DNA of 64,000 bases from Ooceraea biroi (GCF_003672135.1 NC_039513.1:2418833-2482832); one strand, 5' to 3'. Counted from the first letter of the stretch, positions 10,290-21,641 are shown. Made by a program: numbers and translations. The notes: generated from the letters alone by a model not told the origin.

Positions 10290-10620
10290 ATTTCAGACTT
10301 TGCATCGCCATATGTCCGCTCGTAGGGCACATAGAAGAAAAATTAAAACACTTTTATTACATAATTCGACCCCAAGCTATCCATTGAGCCTACTTATGAA
10401 GTTGATCGGATCAGCGGTTGAGATCTAATAATCTGAGTGTCTCTGAAAACGTCGCGTCGCGTAACAGTACACGATCGGTCTCGCTGCGCATATACTTGGA
10501 GCGAGACACTACCGTGTCTCTTGATAATAATTCTAACCGTCTCATGGTATCCTCTTCTTCTCGTTTCTTTGCCAGTACTGCTTCTTTCCACTTCATACAA
10601 TTAAGGACACATTGAAATGT
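10290..10620. repeat. Dispersed repeat, inverted copy at 59.4-59.9 kb
   Basis: CGACCCCAAGCTATCCATTGAG, GTTGATCGGATCAGCGGTTGAG and GAGATCTAATAATCTGAGTGTC all recur inverted at about 59410-59500. The flank with CGCTCGTAGGGCAC recurs at 59825-59840. The 59-kb copy carries an extra 292-bp insert. Non-coding on both strands. Confidence 0.75.
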
Positions 10621-10639
10621 GAACAGTATACGAGTTTTT

Positions 10640-11239
10640 CTTGAACTGGATTATATCCTTAAGCCTCAAAAATCTTTATATCCTTAAAAAACGGCGATCG
10701 CGAATACTGACAAACGCGATAGATTTGTGTCGTATTTGAGCCCGATTAAATCGGCAGTGTTGAAAATCAATATGCGATGGAAGATCTTCGAGGACTTCAT
10801 TATTTTGCGTGGGAGCGTTTGTAACGACCGAAACACAATACTGATTCTTTTTCGAGTCACTAATATTGAAGAAATTATTACGTACTAAGTATTACTACCG
10901 TACTTTGATCGTACTTTGATGATATAAACAATTCACCATGTTCCTGAAGAATGACGCAATAGAGTGCGTTCGGAAAATGTACGATTTATAAGCATTCTAT
11001 TTTATAACGCTATCTGTCTGCGATACATAACTAAAAGTTGTATATTCTTTTAACGTTTTTGAAACATTCTTAGAATATTCTTATTAAATACTTTTATAAT
11101 GTTTTAAATATATTTATAGAATGTTCCTTGAAAACAAAAATATTCTAAACATATTCATACATAATTCTGGAGGAATATTCTCATATAAGCATATTTGACA
11201 GTAAATAGAATATTCATAGAATTTAATGTGCTATCTGGG
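10640..11239. mobile_element. AT-rich element ending in TGTGCTATCTGGG
   Basis: From about 11040 the sequence repeats short self-complementary words of the AGAATATTC type (at 11070, 11155 and 11205). It ends TGTGCTATCTGGG (11227-11239), the inverse form of the CCCAnnnAGCACA end found many times in this window. The left end was not located. From 10640 to 11040 I see only AT-rich sequence without genes. Confidence 0.5.
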
Positions 11240-12060
11240 ATGTTCGATTGCTTTACTAAGCGGTTGAGTCTGCTGAATGCGGACAATGCTGTTAAAGCAC
11301 TGTGCGTAACTTGATGTTGTATTGCTCAGATTGCAAGATCTTGTTGCAAATTGCTATCTCTTGTGTAAGCGTAGGAAAAGAATGTTAGCCATAAGCGTCA
11401 ATAATCTAGTGATGAGAGATAAGTGATTAGGATAAGCGACGATTAGAGGCGCGACATATGCGAAATATTGGGAAAAAACGCAAATATCGGAGCAGAGTAT
11501 GAGAAAGTCGGAGCGAGTAAGGGGAGTCGAGTCGAGCACTAAGGTAGAACTCGGTTGTGAAATTGCGCTACTGGCGAGGGACTGCCACGGAGCAAAGTTT
11601 AAGCCTAAGAAGAGTGATTGGATAAAATCTTTATTTTATTTTTTGTTTAAATCGAGTTCCGCTTATTTCAACCTAAGCTTACACTTTGTTAAATGAAGGC
11701 TTGCGGTTCGGCTTATTGTTCCGTTGCGAGCACTCGCGCACGCACGCGAGGAAAAGCACAGACGATTCGATATATTATAAAAATGTATATTTCAAGAATA
11801 AATACATAGTTCGCGAACATTCAAACACAACACTAATCTGTAACTGAAACCGAAGAAGCGGATTATTCCGTAGAGCACACGGACTTCTCGGACGCGTCAA
11901 TGGTCGTGTTAGCCGGGTGGAAATCGCGCAACTAGTCCCTGAGGCCTCACGGATTGGTCCTTTTATTTACGGCTCGGTTTCCGGGAATCTTGTTATATCA
12001 ATAAAACAAGATATTATTTATCTCGATATCTAAGAGACGACCGAACGGAAGATCATCTTT
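11240..12060. other. Intergenic, possibly LTR-derived sequence
   Basis: No convincing gene. At 11700-11990 a GC-richer segment contains, on the minus strand, AATAAAAGG (TATA-like), a run of GC-rich leader sequence and a later ATTTATTC. This has the flavour of an LTR, but I found no paired ends or target duplication. The small open frames here resemble nothing known to me. Confidence 0.35.
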
Positions 12061-12061
12061 A

Positions 12062-12300
12062 TTAATCGAGCTGACAGCTGACGTTGACGTCACAGCACTT
12101 GCTGCTGCGGCTGATTTCGCTTCTGTCGTGCGTTCGCGACACACTTGTTTCAAATGCCATATCACTTGATTTATTCGAAGAACTATCAGATTGTTGTAAA
12201 TCACTTACACTTCTAAATTCACTTCTAAAAGCATCCTCGTATTCGTTTATTGTGTCCCCAGTGTGGATGATAGTCATTTCGTATGTATACAGTGCCAAAT
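12062..12300 (-). CDS. Unrecognised open frame, truncated by an element
   Basis: A minus-strand frame reads NLALYTYEMTIIHTGDTINE, EYEDAFRSEFRSVSDLQQSD and a serine-rich tail ending NVSCQLD. It is hydrophilic with mixed charge and has no membrane segment. Upstream it runs directly into the CCCAGGCAGCACA element end at 12312, so it would be a 3' fragment. I do not recognise a family. It may be chance or a degraded element gene. Confidence 0.25.
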
Positions 12301-12311
12301 TTTTATTATAT

Positions 12312-12490
12312 CCCAGGCAGCACACATTGGTTTCAAAACCGTTTCATAAACGTTTTGACGTAACGTTTCATAACCATTTTATTGAAACATTTATTTAGGA
12401 GAAAAATGTCCAACGAAGAAACGTTAGGAGAAACGTTTCTTTTTCAGGAAAAAAACGTTTCAGAAACCATCAGAAAAATATTTATCAATT
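12312..12490 (+). mobile_element. CCCAGGCAGCACA element with AAACGTTTC words
   Basis: The element begins with CCCAGGCAGCACA and is then filled with GAAACGTTTC-type self-complementary words (GTTTCATAAACG, AACGTTTCATAACC, GGAGAAACGTTTC, AAAACGTTTCAGAAACC). The opposite end was not found. It shares its 13-bp end with at least ten other sites here, but not its interior. Confidence 0.55.
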
Positions 12491-12587
12491 CTATATGTCA
12501 GTGCCTCAAAGATAGACAGAGTTAAGTCACATTTTTGTAAAAAACTAGATTTTTATATTTTATGAATTACTCTCTAAATTTTGTGTA

Positions 12588-13985
12588 GTGGAATCTCACT
12601 CTTTTGGAATGAGATATCACTTCAAGCAATAATGATAACACTGCCAATCCAAATGGAGTGAAAGAACACCGCACTATTTCCACGTAAAATAGGTTCCGAC
12701 CGATTTTCTTCAAATTCCGTATACAGTTAGAGGTATCATTAGGTAGATCAACCATAATAAAGATTTTTCGAAAAAATCACTTTTTCAACCTATTAAAGCG
12801 ATATACCTGATAATGATGCAGCATCTGTATTACACGACATTTTGAGATGTGCATTGTTCCTGTGCGTGCGTGCGTGCGTGCGGGCGGGCGTGCGTGCGTG
12901 CGTGCGTGCGTATGTGTGTGTTGTCATCATTGCTGGCAGGCTTCGGCCAGAGATGAGAACTTTTGCAGTCCGTCGCACGAAGTCAGGACGAAAATGGAGG
13001 TAACGTGCCCATAAACACTCAGTGTACGCGCAGGGCGGCCGGCGGCCGTAGATTTACTTTAATATACTTACGATTTCAAAAACTAATACGCTATTACCTG
13101 TCATTAAAAATAATAAAAAAATAAGAACAAAAAACTAAATAAAAACTATAATAAACAATAAAAAATAAAAACGCTAATTTAAAAAACTAGAAAACTGGAG
13201 TGTAAAATCCTACCGCATCCTCCTCGTGGCGCACTCTGGGATCGTGAATTATTATTTTTGAGTAACCTTTTCACCAGCTAACTGCGGAAGTTTCATATAA
13301 TGCGGACTCTACATCATTAGGCCATACGCCGAAGCCTGCCAGCAACGATGGGAACACATAGTGTCCTTATAATAAGAGTCCGGACACCGCCTAAGTGATT
13401 TCTGATTGGTTCCGTCAATTTAGATACAGTAGCTGGCAATAAATTAATATTTGGACACCGTAATACTTGAAAAATAATTAATCTATTTTAATATATAAAA
13501 CTGAGAAACTCAAAAAAACTGAGCAGTTATCCATGCTATTTATAAAGCAACCGCGAATAAGCGTTTCTGGTATATTTGACTGAATATAGCGGCCAAATCG
13601 GTGCGGTGTCCAGACTCTTATTATAGGGACACTAGGAACACACACACACACATACAGAGAAAGAGAGCGAGAGAGCGAGAGAGCGAGAGAGAGAGAGAGA
13701 GAGAGAACAATGCACATCTCAAAATGTCGTGTAATACGGATGCTGCATCATTATCAGGTATATCGCTTCAATAGGTTGAAAAAGTGATTTTTTCGAAAAA
13801 TCTTTATTATGGTTGATCTATTTAATAATACCTCTAACTGTATACGGAATTCGAAGAAAACGGTCGGAATCTATTTTACGTGCAAATAGTGCGGTGTCCT
13901 TTCACCGTTTGAAAAAGTGAAGTTATGCACTTTTTACTTTAAGTGAACCTTCAACTCTGAAAAGAGTGTCATATTCCATTCTAGT
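12588..13985. mobile_element. Foldback element with about 370-bp arms
   Basis: The left arm (about 12588-12955) and right arm (about 13325-13985 without its insert) are inverted copies. Matched landmarks include CCGCACTATTTCCACGTAAAA, CGTATACAGTTAGAGGTAT, AAGCGATATACCTGATAATG, GATGCAGCATC and CTGCCAGCAA. Each arm has a different microsatellite at the same place: GTGCG repeats at 12863-12912, and CA then GAGA repeats at 13640-13706. The centre (12956-13325) is A-rich and non-coding. A 272-bp MITE is inserted in the right arm. Confidence 0.8.
13361..13632. mobile_element. 272-bp TA-flanked MITE inside foldback arm
   Basis: Left end GTGTCCTTATAATAAGAGTC and right end, read inverted, GTGTCCCTATAATAAGAGTC continue for about 30 bp to GGACACCGC. 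TA flanks both sides (13359-13360 and 13633-13634), fitting the Tc1/mariner superfamily. It splits the right arm of the surrounding foldback, so it is the younger insertion. Non-coding. Confidence 0.85.
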
Positions 13986-14197
13986 CTACCCACGGAGAAA
14001 TATCAAAACGGCCCAGTACTGATATTGGTTTCAAAAGAAAAGAAGAAGAAAAGAGTACTGGATCAGTTTTCCGGATGGTTATTTGTAAGGTGATAACGCA
14101 AATGTTTCTTGCGAGAACGTTATAGCGAACGCTATAGTTAGATATCGACGTAACAGACTTTCGAATAATAATGCACATAAGATAAGAGTTGCACTTT

Positions 14198-14500
14198 GTA
14201 ACAACACATTTATTATAACAATAAGTATCGTGTATAACATTTAATAGATTTTAAATCAAGATGGAATAGCGGAATGAACGAACGGGCAAAAGACGCGTGT
14301 GTCTTGGTCGGAGTACCAATCGCAATTGCCCTTGTATTTCCAAAGAAAAACACGAAAGCTTTTGTTAATAAAGATGAACAATGAAAACAATTTGTTAAAT
14401 CAATAAAACGTGAACTGAATGAAGTTGTATAATAATATGAAGTAAGTTCCGATCTCCAATTTGAAAAAGGCACTTTGGCAACTTTAACATGGCCGTCACA
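14198..14500 (-). mobile_element. Gypsy-2 3' LTR (about 303 bp)
   Basis: On the minus strand the LTR begins TGTGACGGCCATGTTAAAG straight after the integrase open frame and ends near TGTGTTGTTACA, with AATAAA shortly before the end. Its first 60 bp are repeated at 17097-17160, at the other end of the element. That shows the two LTRs of one element and marks a deletion of the rest of the 5' LTR. Confidence 0.7.
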
Positions 14501-14512
14501 AGTACTCTCCCT

Positions 14513-15748
14513 CTAGTGACCCGGTAGGGAAGCGAATCGAACGCTTCTTGTAATACTCCCTTGAGTGGTCGCTGTCCTCTTGTCTCCCCGCTCTCGACGA
14601 CTGTATGTGTGGATCGGTGGCGCGGGAACGTCACTTGTTGATTCCAGAAAAGCCAGTTTGAGACGGTCGATAGAAATATCCATGGGAGTTCCTCGCACGT
14701 CGACGCGAAAACAGAACTCGTTGATTCGTTCTAGAATCCGAAAAGGTCCTTCATAAGGTTGGTCCAGTGAACATCGCGTACCGTCAACTCGTACGAACAC
14801 GTGCGTGCAGGTGCAGAGTGCTTTGCTAACGAACACAAGTGGTTTCGCGTGGTGGGCCGTTTGAGATGGTCGAAGATTCCTCATAAACTGTCGTAAGTGC
14901 TCCAGGAAAATAAACGGGTCCTGTGAAGTGTCTTCGTGTGGGAAGTATTCCCCGGGTAATCGCAGGCGCGTCCCGTAGACCAGTTCTGCAGCGGACGTCC
15001 CGATATCCTTTTTTAAAGCATTGCGCAGGCTAAGGAGGACGACCGGTAAAATCGAAACCCAATCCGAAATCTCGTGACATTTGATGGCGTTCTTAAGAGA
15101 ACGATGCCAACGTTCAATGGATCCGTTCGACTGCGGATGATAAGCCGTTGTACGGTGATTCCTGTAACCAATCAATTTAACAAGAGCCTGGAAAATTTGT
15201 GAGTCAAATTGTGAACCGCGATCGATAGTGAGGTCTAGTGGAGTTCCAAAACGGGCGACCCAGGTGTTGAAAAACGCATTAGCAACTGTGTCCGCCGAAA
15301 TATCGACTATAGGAACCGCTTCTGGCCAGCGAGTGAAACGGTCGATCATCGTCAAGCAATACCGAAACCCTTTGGAAGGTGGAAGTGGTCCCACAATGTC
15401 CAGGTGTATGTGTGCGAATCGTCCATCGGGAACGCGAATGTGTTGAGGTTGCCTATTCGTGTGGCGACTAACGTTTGCACGTTGACACTGTAGGCAAGTA
15501 CGAGCCCAATGAGTGACGTCCTGGTTCATCGACGACCAGACGAACTTATCAGCAATCATCCTTCTTGTGATCCGGCCGCTGCTATGTGCAGAATTGTGAA
15601 CGATGTCGAAAACTCCTTTTCGAAGAGAAACTGAGATATATGGTCTGATGTTGTCGGAGGAGACATCGCAGTAAACCGTTGTATCGGTTCCGTCCAAACG
15701 GAGTTGCTTCAAGGAGAGTGAGCCATGAGACTGCAAAAGCCTTTGTAA
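14513..15748 (-). pseudogene. Gypsy-2 integrase
   Basis: Integrase joins element cDNA to the host chromosome. The minus-strand frame shows the HHCC zinc-binding region (HNSAHSSGR...CLQCQ). The catalytic triad follows: D in HIHLDIVGP, D in TIDRGSQFDS, and E 35 residues on in SNGSIERWHR. A C-terminal chromodomain-like or tail region ends at FASLPGH. It is in frame with the RNase H part but separated by a stop at about 15749. All catalytic residues are retained, so only scattered nonsense changes inactivate it. Confidence 0.93.
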
Positions 15749-16480
15749 CTATTCGTCATTGCCTTGTGCCGTAGCGATATCATCCGTCGTGATTATTGTT
15801 GGCATCTCGACAGAGGCAACACGTGAAAGCGCGTCAGCGACGCTGTTTTTCAGACCTGACACATGTTTGATGCAGGTTGAAAATTGACCAATGAAGTCCA
15901 AGTGTCGTTGTTGCCGTGGCGAAGCTTTATTCGGTCGTTGCTCAAAAGCGAAAATCAGCGGCTTGTGATCCGTGAAAATAACCGTCTCCCGTCCTTCAAT
16001 CATATACCTGAAATAGTAAATAGCTGCATAAATAGCTAATAGTCCGCGATCGTAAACGCTGTATTTTATCTGTGCCGGAGTGAGCTTCTTGGAAAAGAAC
16101 CCGAGAGGCAGGCGTTTCCCTAAGACCACCTGTTCGAGAGCCGCACCAACGGCGGAGTTCGAAGCGTCCGTGACCAGGATGAGGGGTGCATTTACCTCCG
16201 GGTACGTTAATAATGTGTCATGTGCCAATTGCTCCTTGCATTTTGTAAAAGCAAGCGAAGTAGTGTCTGTCCATTTGATTAACCTTCTGTCCTTTTTCTT
16301 TACTCCAGCTGTAAGCGCGTGAAGAAGGGACTGTGTTTCCGCAGCCTTCGGGATTGACGATCGGTAGAAGTTCAGCATACTAAAAATCTCCATATTTCGG
16401 AAACGTTTGCAGGTTGCGGGAAATCCAGAATCGCCTTGACACGATGCGCTAGAGGTTTGGTCCCTGAAGGAGTGACACGT
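15749..16480 (-). pseudogene. Gypsy-2 RNase H
   Basis: This segment follows the RT after a frameshift near 16470. It contains FSMLNFYRSSIPKAAE, the RT-RNase H connection, then LVTDASNSAVGAAL, VYDRGLLAIYAAIYYFRYM, VIFTDHKPLIFAF and LDFIGQFSTCIKHV. It ends with NSVADALSR, the usual end of the Ty3/Gypsy RNase H. The catalytic acidic residues D, E and D are visible. Degrades RNA in the RNA-DNA hybrid during reverse transcription. Confidence 0.92.
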
Positions 16481-17096
16481 AGCCCAAATACTCGACCTCA
16501 CTCTGTTCAAATTTGTACTTTGACAACTTGATGGTAAGCCCGTTTTCCTGTAACCGGCGAAAAACTTGTTCGAGATGATTCCTGTGTTTGTCAGGAGTCT
16601 TGGACGCGATGAGGATATCGTCCAGGTAGCAAAAACAGAAATCTAAACCGCGTAGCACGGAGTCCATGAACCGTTGAAATGACTATGCAGCATTGGTAAG
16701 CCCAAATGGCATAACATTGAACTCGTACAGGCCGAATGGCGTAATTATTGCCGTTTTCTGTTTGTCTTCAGATGCCATGAGAATATGAAAATACGCCCGT
16801 TCGAGGTCCAGGATCGTGAAAACTTTGCAACCGTGTAAATGATGAACAAAATCGTGAAGATATGGGACGGGATACTTATCAGGTAAAGTAATTTTGTTTA
16901 GTCGACGGTAGTCTCCGCAAATCCTCCACGATCCGTCTGATTTTCGTCGCATGAGAATGGCACTGGAATAGGGACTGCTAGACGGACTTAAAATCCCTTC
17001 TGAAAGCCAGGTCGCAATTTCTTTTTTGGCGTAACGTAAACGACCGGGCGAAAGCCGGCGCACGCGATCGGAACATGGTGGATCTCTTGTAATTAT
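16449..17096 (-). pseudogene. Gypsy-2 reverse transcriptase
   Basis: Visible blocks on the minus strand: SDRVRRLSPGRLRYAKKEI, EGILSPSSSPYSSAILMRRK, WRICGDYRRLNKIT, the YEFNVMPFGLTNAA block, a TAG stop at about 16682, then SFQRFMDSV and the catalytic FCYLDDILIAS. A frameshift at YLGY shifts into the RNase H frame. Gag and protease are absent. The pol begins only about 60 bp after the 5' LTR remnant, so an internal deletion removed the 5' third of the element. Confidence 0.92.
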
Positions 17097-17160
17097 ATGA
17101 AATAAGTCCCGATCTCCAATTTGAAAAAGGCACTTTGGCAACTTTAACATGGCCGCCACA
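17097..17160 (-). mobile_element. Gypsy-2 5' LTR remnant
   Basis: The minus strand starts TGTGGCGGCCATGTTAAAG and matches the first 60 bp of the LTR at 14440-14500, then jumps straight into pol. The rest of the LTR, gag and protease are deleted. Confidence 0.75.
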
Positions 17161-17488
17161 ACGTCATGCCTTGCCTGGTCATCTATTGGTCGCTTGGTGA
17201 ATCAGAGGCGGGAATCACACACACACTTGTGTTGATTTTTGTCTCTTGTTCCATAATCGAGTACATTGAAACGTATGATGTAAGAATAATTAATACTCGC
17301 AAATTAAATAGAAATTACTATTTTTTCTATATTAATTATATAATTTTGAATCAATTTAATAAAACACATTTTTCGTTTCTGTGAAAACGTGAAAAATACG
17401 TTTTTAAAATTTAGGTCTAAAAACGGTTTCTATTTAAACCGTTTCTTAAATGGTACTTTATGTTTCTTAGACATTAGATACGTCTAAG
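17161..17488. other. AT-rich sequence, nothing recognised
   Basis: No coding frame with recognisable motifs. A short CACACA run lies near 17220. Self-complementary GGTTTCTATTTAAACC-type blocks lie at 17430-17446. Confidence 0.45.
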
Positions 17489-17560
17489 GCCCGTTTCTAC
17501 CATCTTTACCTTAATCTGCAGTTTAGCCAAACTTTCGTTAAAATTAAACTTCGGTTTAAT
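17489..17560 (+). mobile_element. PIF/Harbinger terminal sequence GGCCCGTTTCTACC
   Basis: CTAAGGCCCGTTTCTACCA is nearly identical to the start of the Harbinger element at 49547. A second, internal GGTTTCTACCAACG follows at about 17568. It marks the left end of a relic that contains the Myb/SANT-like remnant at 17762. The matching right end may be GGTAGAAACC at 26405, which would mean that everything between was inserted later. That is inference. Confidence 0.55.
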
Positions 17561-17761
17561 ACTAATAGGTTTCTACCAACGTTACATTGCGAACGTTTAG
17601 CTAAACTTATAACTTGTGTGTCATAACTCCAAGAATATACTAAAGAGAGAACGTGATTGGTCCAATGTTGGCTCTAACGGACTGTGAAAAAAATACAAGA
17701 TTTATAAGATATTTCGAAGATTATATTAATTATTATTAATTGTGAAAATAAACGTAGAAAA

Positions 17762-18000
17762 ATGTCAGACAAACCTGCTGTAAAGTTTTCAAAAGCAGAA
17801 AAATTTATTTTGATAGATGTGATGTTTCGATACAAAAATAAATAATAGAAAATGAGAGATCTGATCTTATACTCTAACGACAAAGATAAAGCGTGGAAAA
17901 TAATAGAACAATTATTTAATAGTACTTCTTCATTCGAATTTCGAAGTTCAGAAGTTTTAAGAAGTCGTTAGGAGAATTTAAAAAAGAAAACAAGAAAGTT
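17762..18000 (+). pseudogene. Myb/SANT-like DNA-binding protein relic (Harbinger ORF2 type)
   Basis: Translation gives SDKPAVKFSKAEKFILIDVM and FRYKN. After a frame change it gives IENERSDLILYSNDKDKAWK, IIEQLFNSTSSF, a stop, and ENLKKKTRKFF. This order (EKFILID, KDKAWKII...FN, LKKKTRK) matches the Myb/SANT-like domain that PIF/Harbinger elements encode beside their transposase. It helps bring the transposase to DNA and the nucleus. At least one frameshift and two stops make it dead. Confidence 0.65.
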
Positions 18001-18524
18001 TTTCGTACATGAATTTATTACTGTTTAGATTTCCATGACACACTGTGTCATTTCATGTGCAACAAATCACCTAATGTAACAAAATAATTGTACTGAACTG
18101 TCTCTAAAAGCAAAAAGAAGTAAAAAATACTAAACTTCTAGATAGAAATAATCTTTTTAAATTTAAAACAAATTATATATTATAACTTCAACAATTACTA
18201 TATCATACTTAAGTTTAGATTACAATTCAATAGATATTTTTAACTATTTTTATCAATATTTAATAGTTTATCAATCAAATTCTAAAAAAGATGTCTATTA
18301 GAATAAATTGATTGATTACGAGGAAATTGATAAACTGTCAAGCGAACGCGCTTCTTAACCTCAACAAGTTCTGTGGAACCTTTCAAGGTCCGTAGATGAA
18401 GGGGAGATGGTATAGAGAAGGTCTTCGCACTCACTTCATAACATTGGCCCCAATTGGCGGCCACTATCGTACAGATGTTGTTTGCATAAATGTAGTGGTG
18501 CACTTAAATGTATTGGTGCAGTAA
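18001..18524. other. AT-rich intergenic sequence
   Basis: No recognisable gene or element. A moderately GC-rich, non-coding patch lies at 18335-18480. Confidence 0.45.
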
Positions 18525-18829
18525 GTTAGAGTCATAGACGTATAATATACAGGGTGGTCCACTTAAATCGATCATCTTAGATATTTCACTTGTTTTTGAT
18601 GATACGAAAAAATGTCTAAGGAAAAAGTTGCACCGGTCGAAGGGGCTATCATGATGACAGAACAAAAATTTTTTCAAGGCTATTTTTTTCGGAGATTCAA
18701 AGGTCAAGATAATTTTTTTTAATGGAACTACATATTTTTGTTTGCGCAATTTTATAGCCAACATCGAGAGGAGTTCAGCGACCTATGACAACATGACCTT
18801 TAAATGATCTTGAACGCGAGAAACAGAAA

Positions 18830-19065
18830 AATCAAACTTTATGCTCTTCAACACAAACATTTATTTAAGGAGGTGTTCGAAATGATGTCCTCCGACTTCA
18901 ATACATTTTCTAAGGCTCCATGGACGTTCTACTTATCGAAGCCACCTTAGATTTTCGACGGTCCAGTAGTTCATATTTCTTCTATTTACTTGTCCATGGT
19001 TAGTGAACATTGATTCATCGGTAAACACTCTCATGTTCTGGAATTCAATGGAATGTAAGATTGAA
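18830..19065 (-). pseudogene. Inverted partial copy of the mariner transposase
   Basis: On the minus strand this repeats a piece of the gene at 19640-19770 (VFTDESMFTNHGQVN region), then jumps to the last codons (KCIEVGGHHFEHLLK). So the left arm derives from an internally deleted copy lying in opposite orientation, giving an inverted pair within one TIR-bounded unit. Confidence 0.75.
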
Positions 19066-19180
19066 ATAATTCCATACATGTATTGTGAGCGTGTGTGTAT
19101 GTGTATGTAAATATTTATGATCGTGAAATGCTTTCGCAGTTCAGTTCATTTCCTGAGCTTCTCGATATCAGAGTTTAAAT

Positions 19181-20247
19181 ATGACTGATTATACGAAAGA
19201 GGAAAGAATAGAAATGCTTCTTATTTGCGGTGAAAGCGGAAGAAGCTCTACAGAGGCGCAGAGAATGTACGGCCAAAGATACCCTGAAAAGCGTTTACCG
19301 TCTCGCGCTGCTTTTGACCGTCTTATTAAAACATTTCGTGAAACTGGAAGTGTTTGTTCACGCAAGAAAATGCGACCTCGTTTGCAAACTAATGAACCAG
19401 CAGAAGTTACTGTTTTGGCTGCAGTGGCAAATAATCCACATATCAGTTCTCGACAAATACAAAGAAATACTGGTATTTCCAAGACAAGTGTTTTACGCAT
19501 TCCTAAATGCCACTCATTTCATCCATATCACATTGCATTGCATCAAGAGCTTCAAGGAAATGATTTTATTAATCGAATAGAATTTTGTCAATGGGCGCTA
19601 CAACAGTTGGAGGTCAATGAATTCTTCTTCAACAGAATATTGTTTACCGATGAATCAACTTTCACTAACCATGGACAAGTTAATAGAAGAAATATGCACT
19701 ATTGGTCCGTTGAAAATCCAAGGTGGCTTCGACAAGTAGAACGTCAACGTCCATGGAGTCTTAATGTATGGTGTGGTGTTTTACACAATCGAATCATTGG
19801 CCCTTTTTTATTGATGGTACATTAAATGGTCAAAAACATGCTGATTTTTTGTCCCAACAATTACCAAACTTATTGGAAGAGGTGCCGTTAGAAACTCGTT
19901 TACAAATGTGGTATCAGCATGATGGTTGTCCGGCTCATAACGCACGTGTTGCACGTACAGTTTTACACGAAATGTTTCCGGAACGCTGGATAGGAAGAGG
20001 AGGACATATCAGTTGGTCAGCACGTTCTCCTGATTTGAATCCTTTAGACTTTTTTTTGTGGGGAATGTTAAAGAACACTGTTTACAATGATGTACCAACT
20101 ACACAAGAGAACATGAGAGAGCGCATTTTGAGTGCATGTGTTAGTATAAATTCAGAAATGATAGAAAGGGTAAGAGTATCATTTGTGCATCGTATTAGAA
20201 AATGTATTGAAGTCGGAGGACATCATTTCGAACACCTCCTTAAATAA
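19181..20247 (+). pseudogene. Mariner-family transposase, one frameshift
   Basis: DDE/D transposase that cuts and pastes its element at TA sites. The start MTDYTKEERIEMLL begins the N-terminal helix-turn-helix (STEAQRMYGQRYPEKRLPSR). Catalytic aspartates sit in RILFTDESTFTNHG, WYQHDGCPAHNA and SPDLNPLDFFLWG. The C-terminal signature is RIRKCIEVGGHHFEHLLK. The gene is open from 19181 to about 19805, where a T-run (CCCTTTTTTA) shifts the frame; it continues 19806-20247. Total length, about 350 codons, is normal for the family. All three catalytic residues persist, so inactivation is recent. Confidence 0.92.
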
Positions 20248-21224
20248 ATTTTTGTGTTGAAGAGCATAAAGTTTGATTTTTCTGTTCCCCGCGTTCAAGA
20301 TCATTTAAAGGTCATGTTGTCATAGGTCGCTGAACTCCTCTCGATGTTGGCTATAAAATTGCGCAAACAAAAATATGTAGTTCCATTTAAAAAAATTATA
20401 TTGACCTTTGAATCTCCGAAAAAAATAACCTTGAAAAAGTTTTGTTCTGTCATCGTGATAGCCCCTTCGAACGGTGCAACTTTTTCCTTAGACATTTTTT
20501 CGTATCATCAAAAACAAGTGAAATATCTAAGATGATCGATTTAAGTGGACCACCCTGTATAGACCGCGCAGTCCTATGTCTCCCGCAGTTAGAGCGCGTC
20601 ACAGAATAGAAAGAGAAAGCCTCTGTACGATCACCATTCTGTCTTCTTCTAATGACGCGTAGTGGGAGAGACGTCCTCCCTTCGAGTGGGGAAACAGCAT
20701 AGAGAACTGTCGAGAAGGGATCCCCACTCTGCATTGTTAGACAAAGACAGAATGGTGATCCAAAGCATGCTGACTCTTTTCAATCTGTGACGCCTTTCCA
20801 AGCCGAATGCGCGGTCTATATATTATACGTCTATGGTTAGAGTGAGAAACAATATAGGGGAGACCGGGGCAAAGTGGGGTACCTAAGGAATGGGCTTTAT
20901 TGCACTGAGAAGGAAAAACTTGTCTTGTTCCGGCTCGAAAATGATCGATTTAATCAATAATGAAGCATTCTCGAACAATTTAATAATTAATAATAATCTT
21001 TACTTACGGGAGCCACCCTTTAGTATACATAGAAAAAAATTTAGAAAAAAACGAAAAAATACAAAATATATATAAATCAAGTGTAGAAATACAAAATCCG
21101 AAACACGTATTGCAAGTAAAAGTCTCAAATGTAGAATACAAAATCCAAAATCACGTTATAAATAATACAAACAATAGTCACACCCGGAAGCACAATAATG
21201 AGTCATAAATCAGATGTAAAAATG

Positions 21225-21490
21225 TAAGATACAATGTAAAATGTGAAATGCAAAAACAGATGTAAAATGTAAAATACAATGTAAAATGTAAAGTGTAAAA
21301 TCCAAATGTAAAATGTAAAAATGTAAAAACAGATGTAAAATATAAAATATAATATAAAATGTAAAATACTAAAAATACTAAAATACAAATACATATCGCA
21401 AATATCCAATTAAAAAGTCCAAAACAAATACACAACTGTCAAATGTAAGATACAAAAATACAAAATCAAATACGCAACTGTCAAATGTCA
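21225..21490. repeat. Irregular TGTAAAATACAAA minisatellite, LINE-A 3' end
   Basis: Dozens of variants of (A)TGTAAAAT and ATACAAAAT recur in short order. It lies downstream of the LINE-A stop codon on the minus strand. Short 3' tandem repeats are known for CR1-like LINEs. Open frames rich in F, Y and L on the minus strand are composition artefacts. Confidence 0.65.
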
Positions 21491-21641
21491 AATACAAAAT
21501 TAAAAACGTAACGCAAGTAAAAAGTTACAAACTGGTAATACAATAATGAGTCAAAATAAGTCAATAAAAATGAGTCAAAAATGAGTCAATAAAAAAATGC
21601 GTCAAATAAAAAATACATTGAGTAAAAGAATAAAATGTAGG

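Larger units (their letters stand above)
18550..20557 (+). mobile_element. Mariner-family element, near-complete, inverted-duplication left arm
   Basis: Ends are CAGGGTGGTCCACTTAAATC and its inverse, with TA on both sides (18548-18549 and 20558-20559). Terminal arms of about 340 bp are inverted copies. The left arm goes on to include an inverted copy of the transposase 3' part. The element carries the most complete transposase gene of this family in the window, broken by one frameshift. Confidence 0.92.
18533..20835. mobile_element. hAT-like MITE with 8-bp duplication, split by a mariner
   Basis: The right end carries an inverted repeat reading CATAGACGTATAATATATAG on the minus strand and continuing to ACCGCGCA (28 bp). 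The left end has the same 28 bp, but interrupted at a TA (18548-18549) by the mariner. The 8-bp direct repeat GTTAGAGT flanks the whole (18525-18532 and 20836-20843). An 8-bp duplication fits hAT-type transposition. Without the mariner the MITE is about 295 bp and non-coding. Confidence 0.88.

Noticed and set aside
11700..11995. Solo LTR
   Set aside because: Candidate TG...CA ends do not give matching 5-bp flanks, so only an LTR-like flavour is noted.
13478..13717. Leucine/serine-rich minus-strand frame
   Set aside because: Mostly translation of the GAGA and CA microsatellites next to the MITE.
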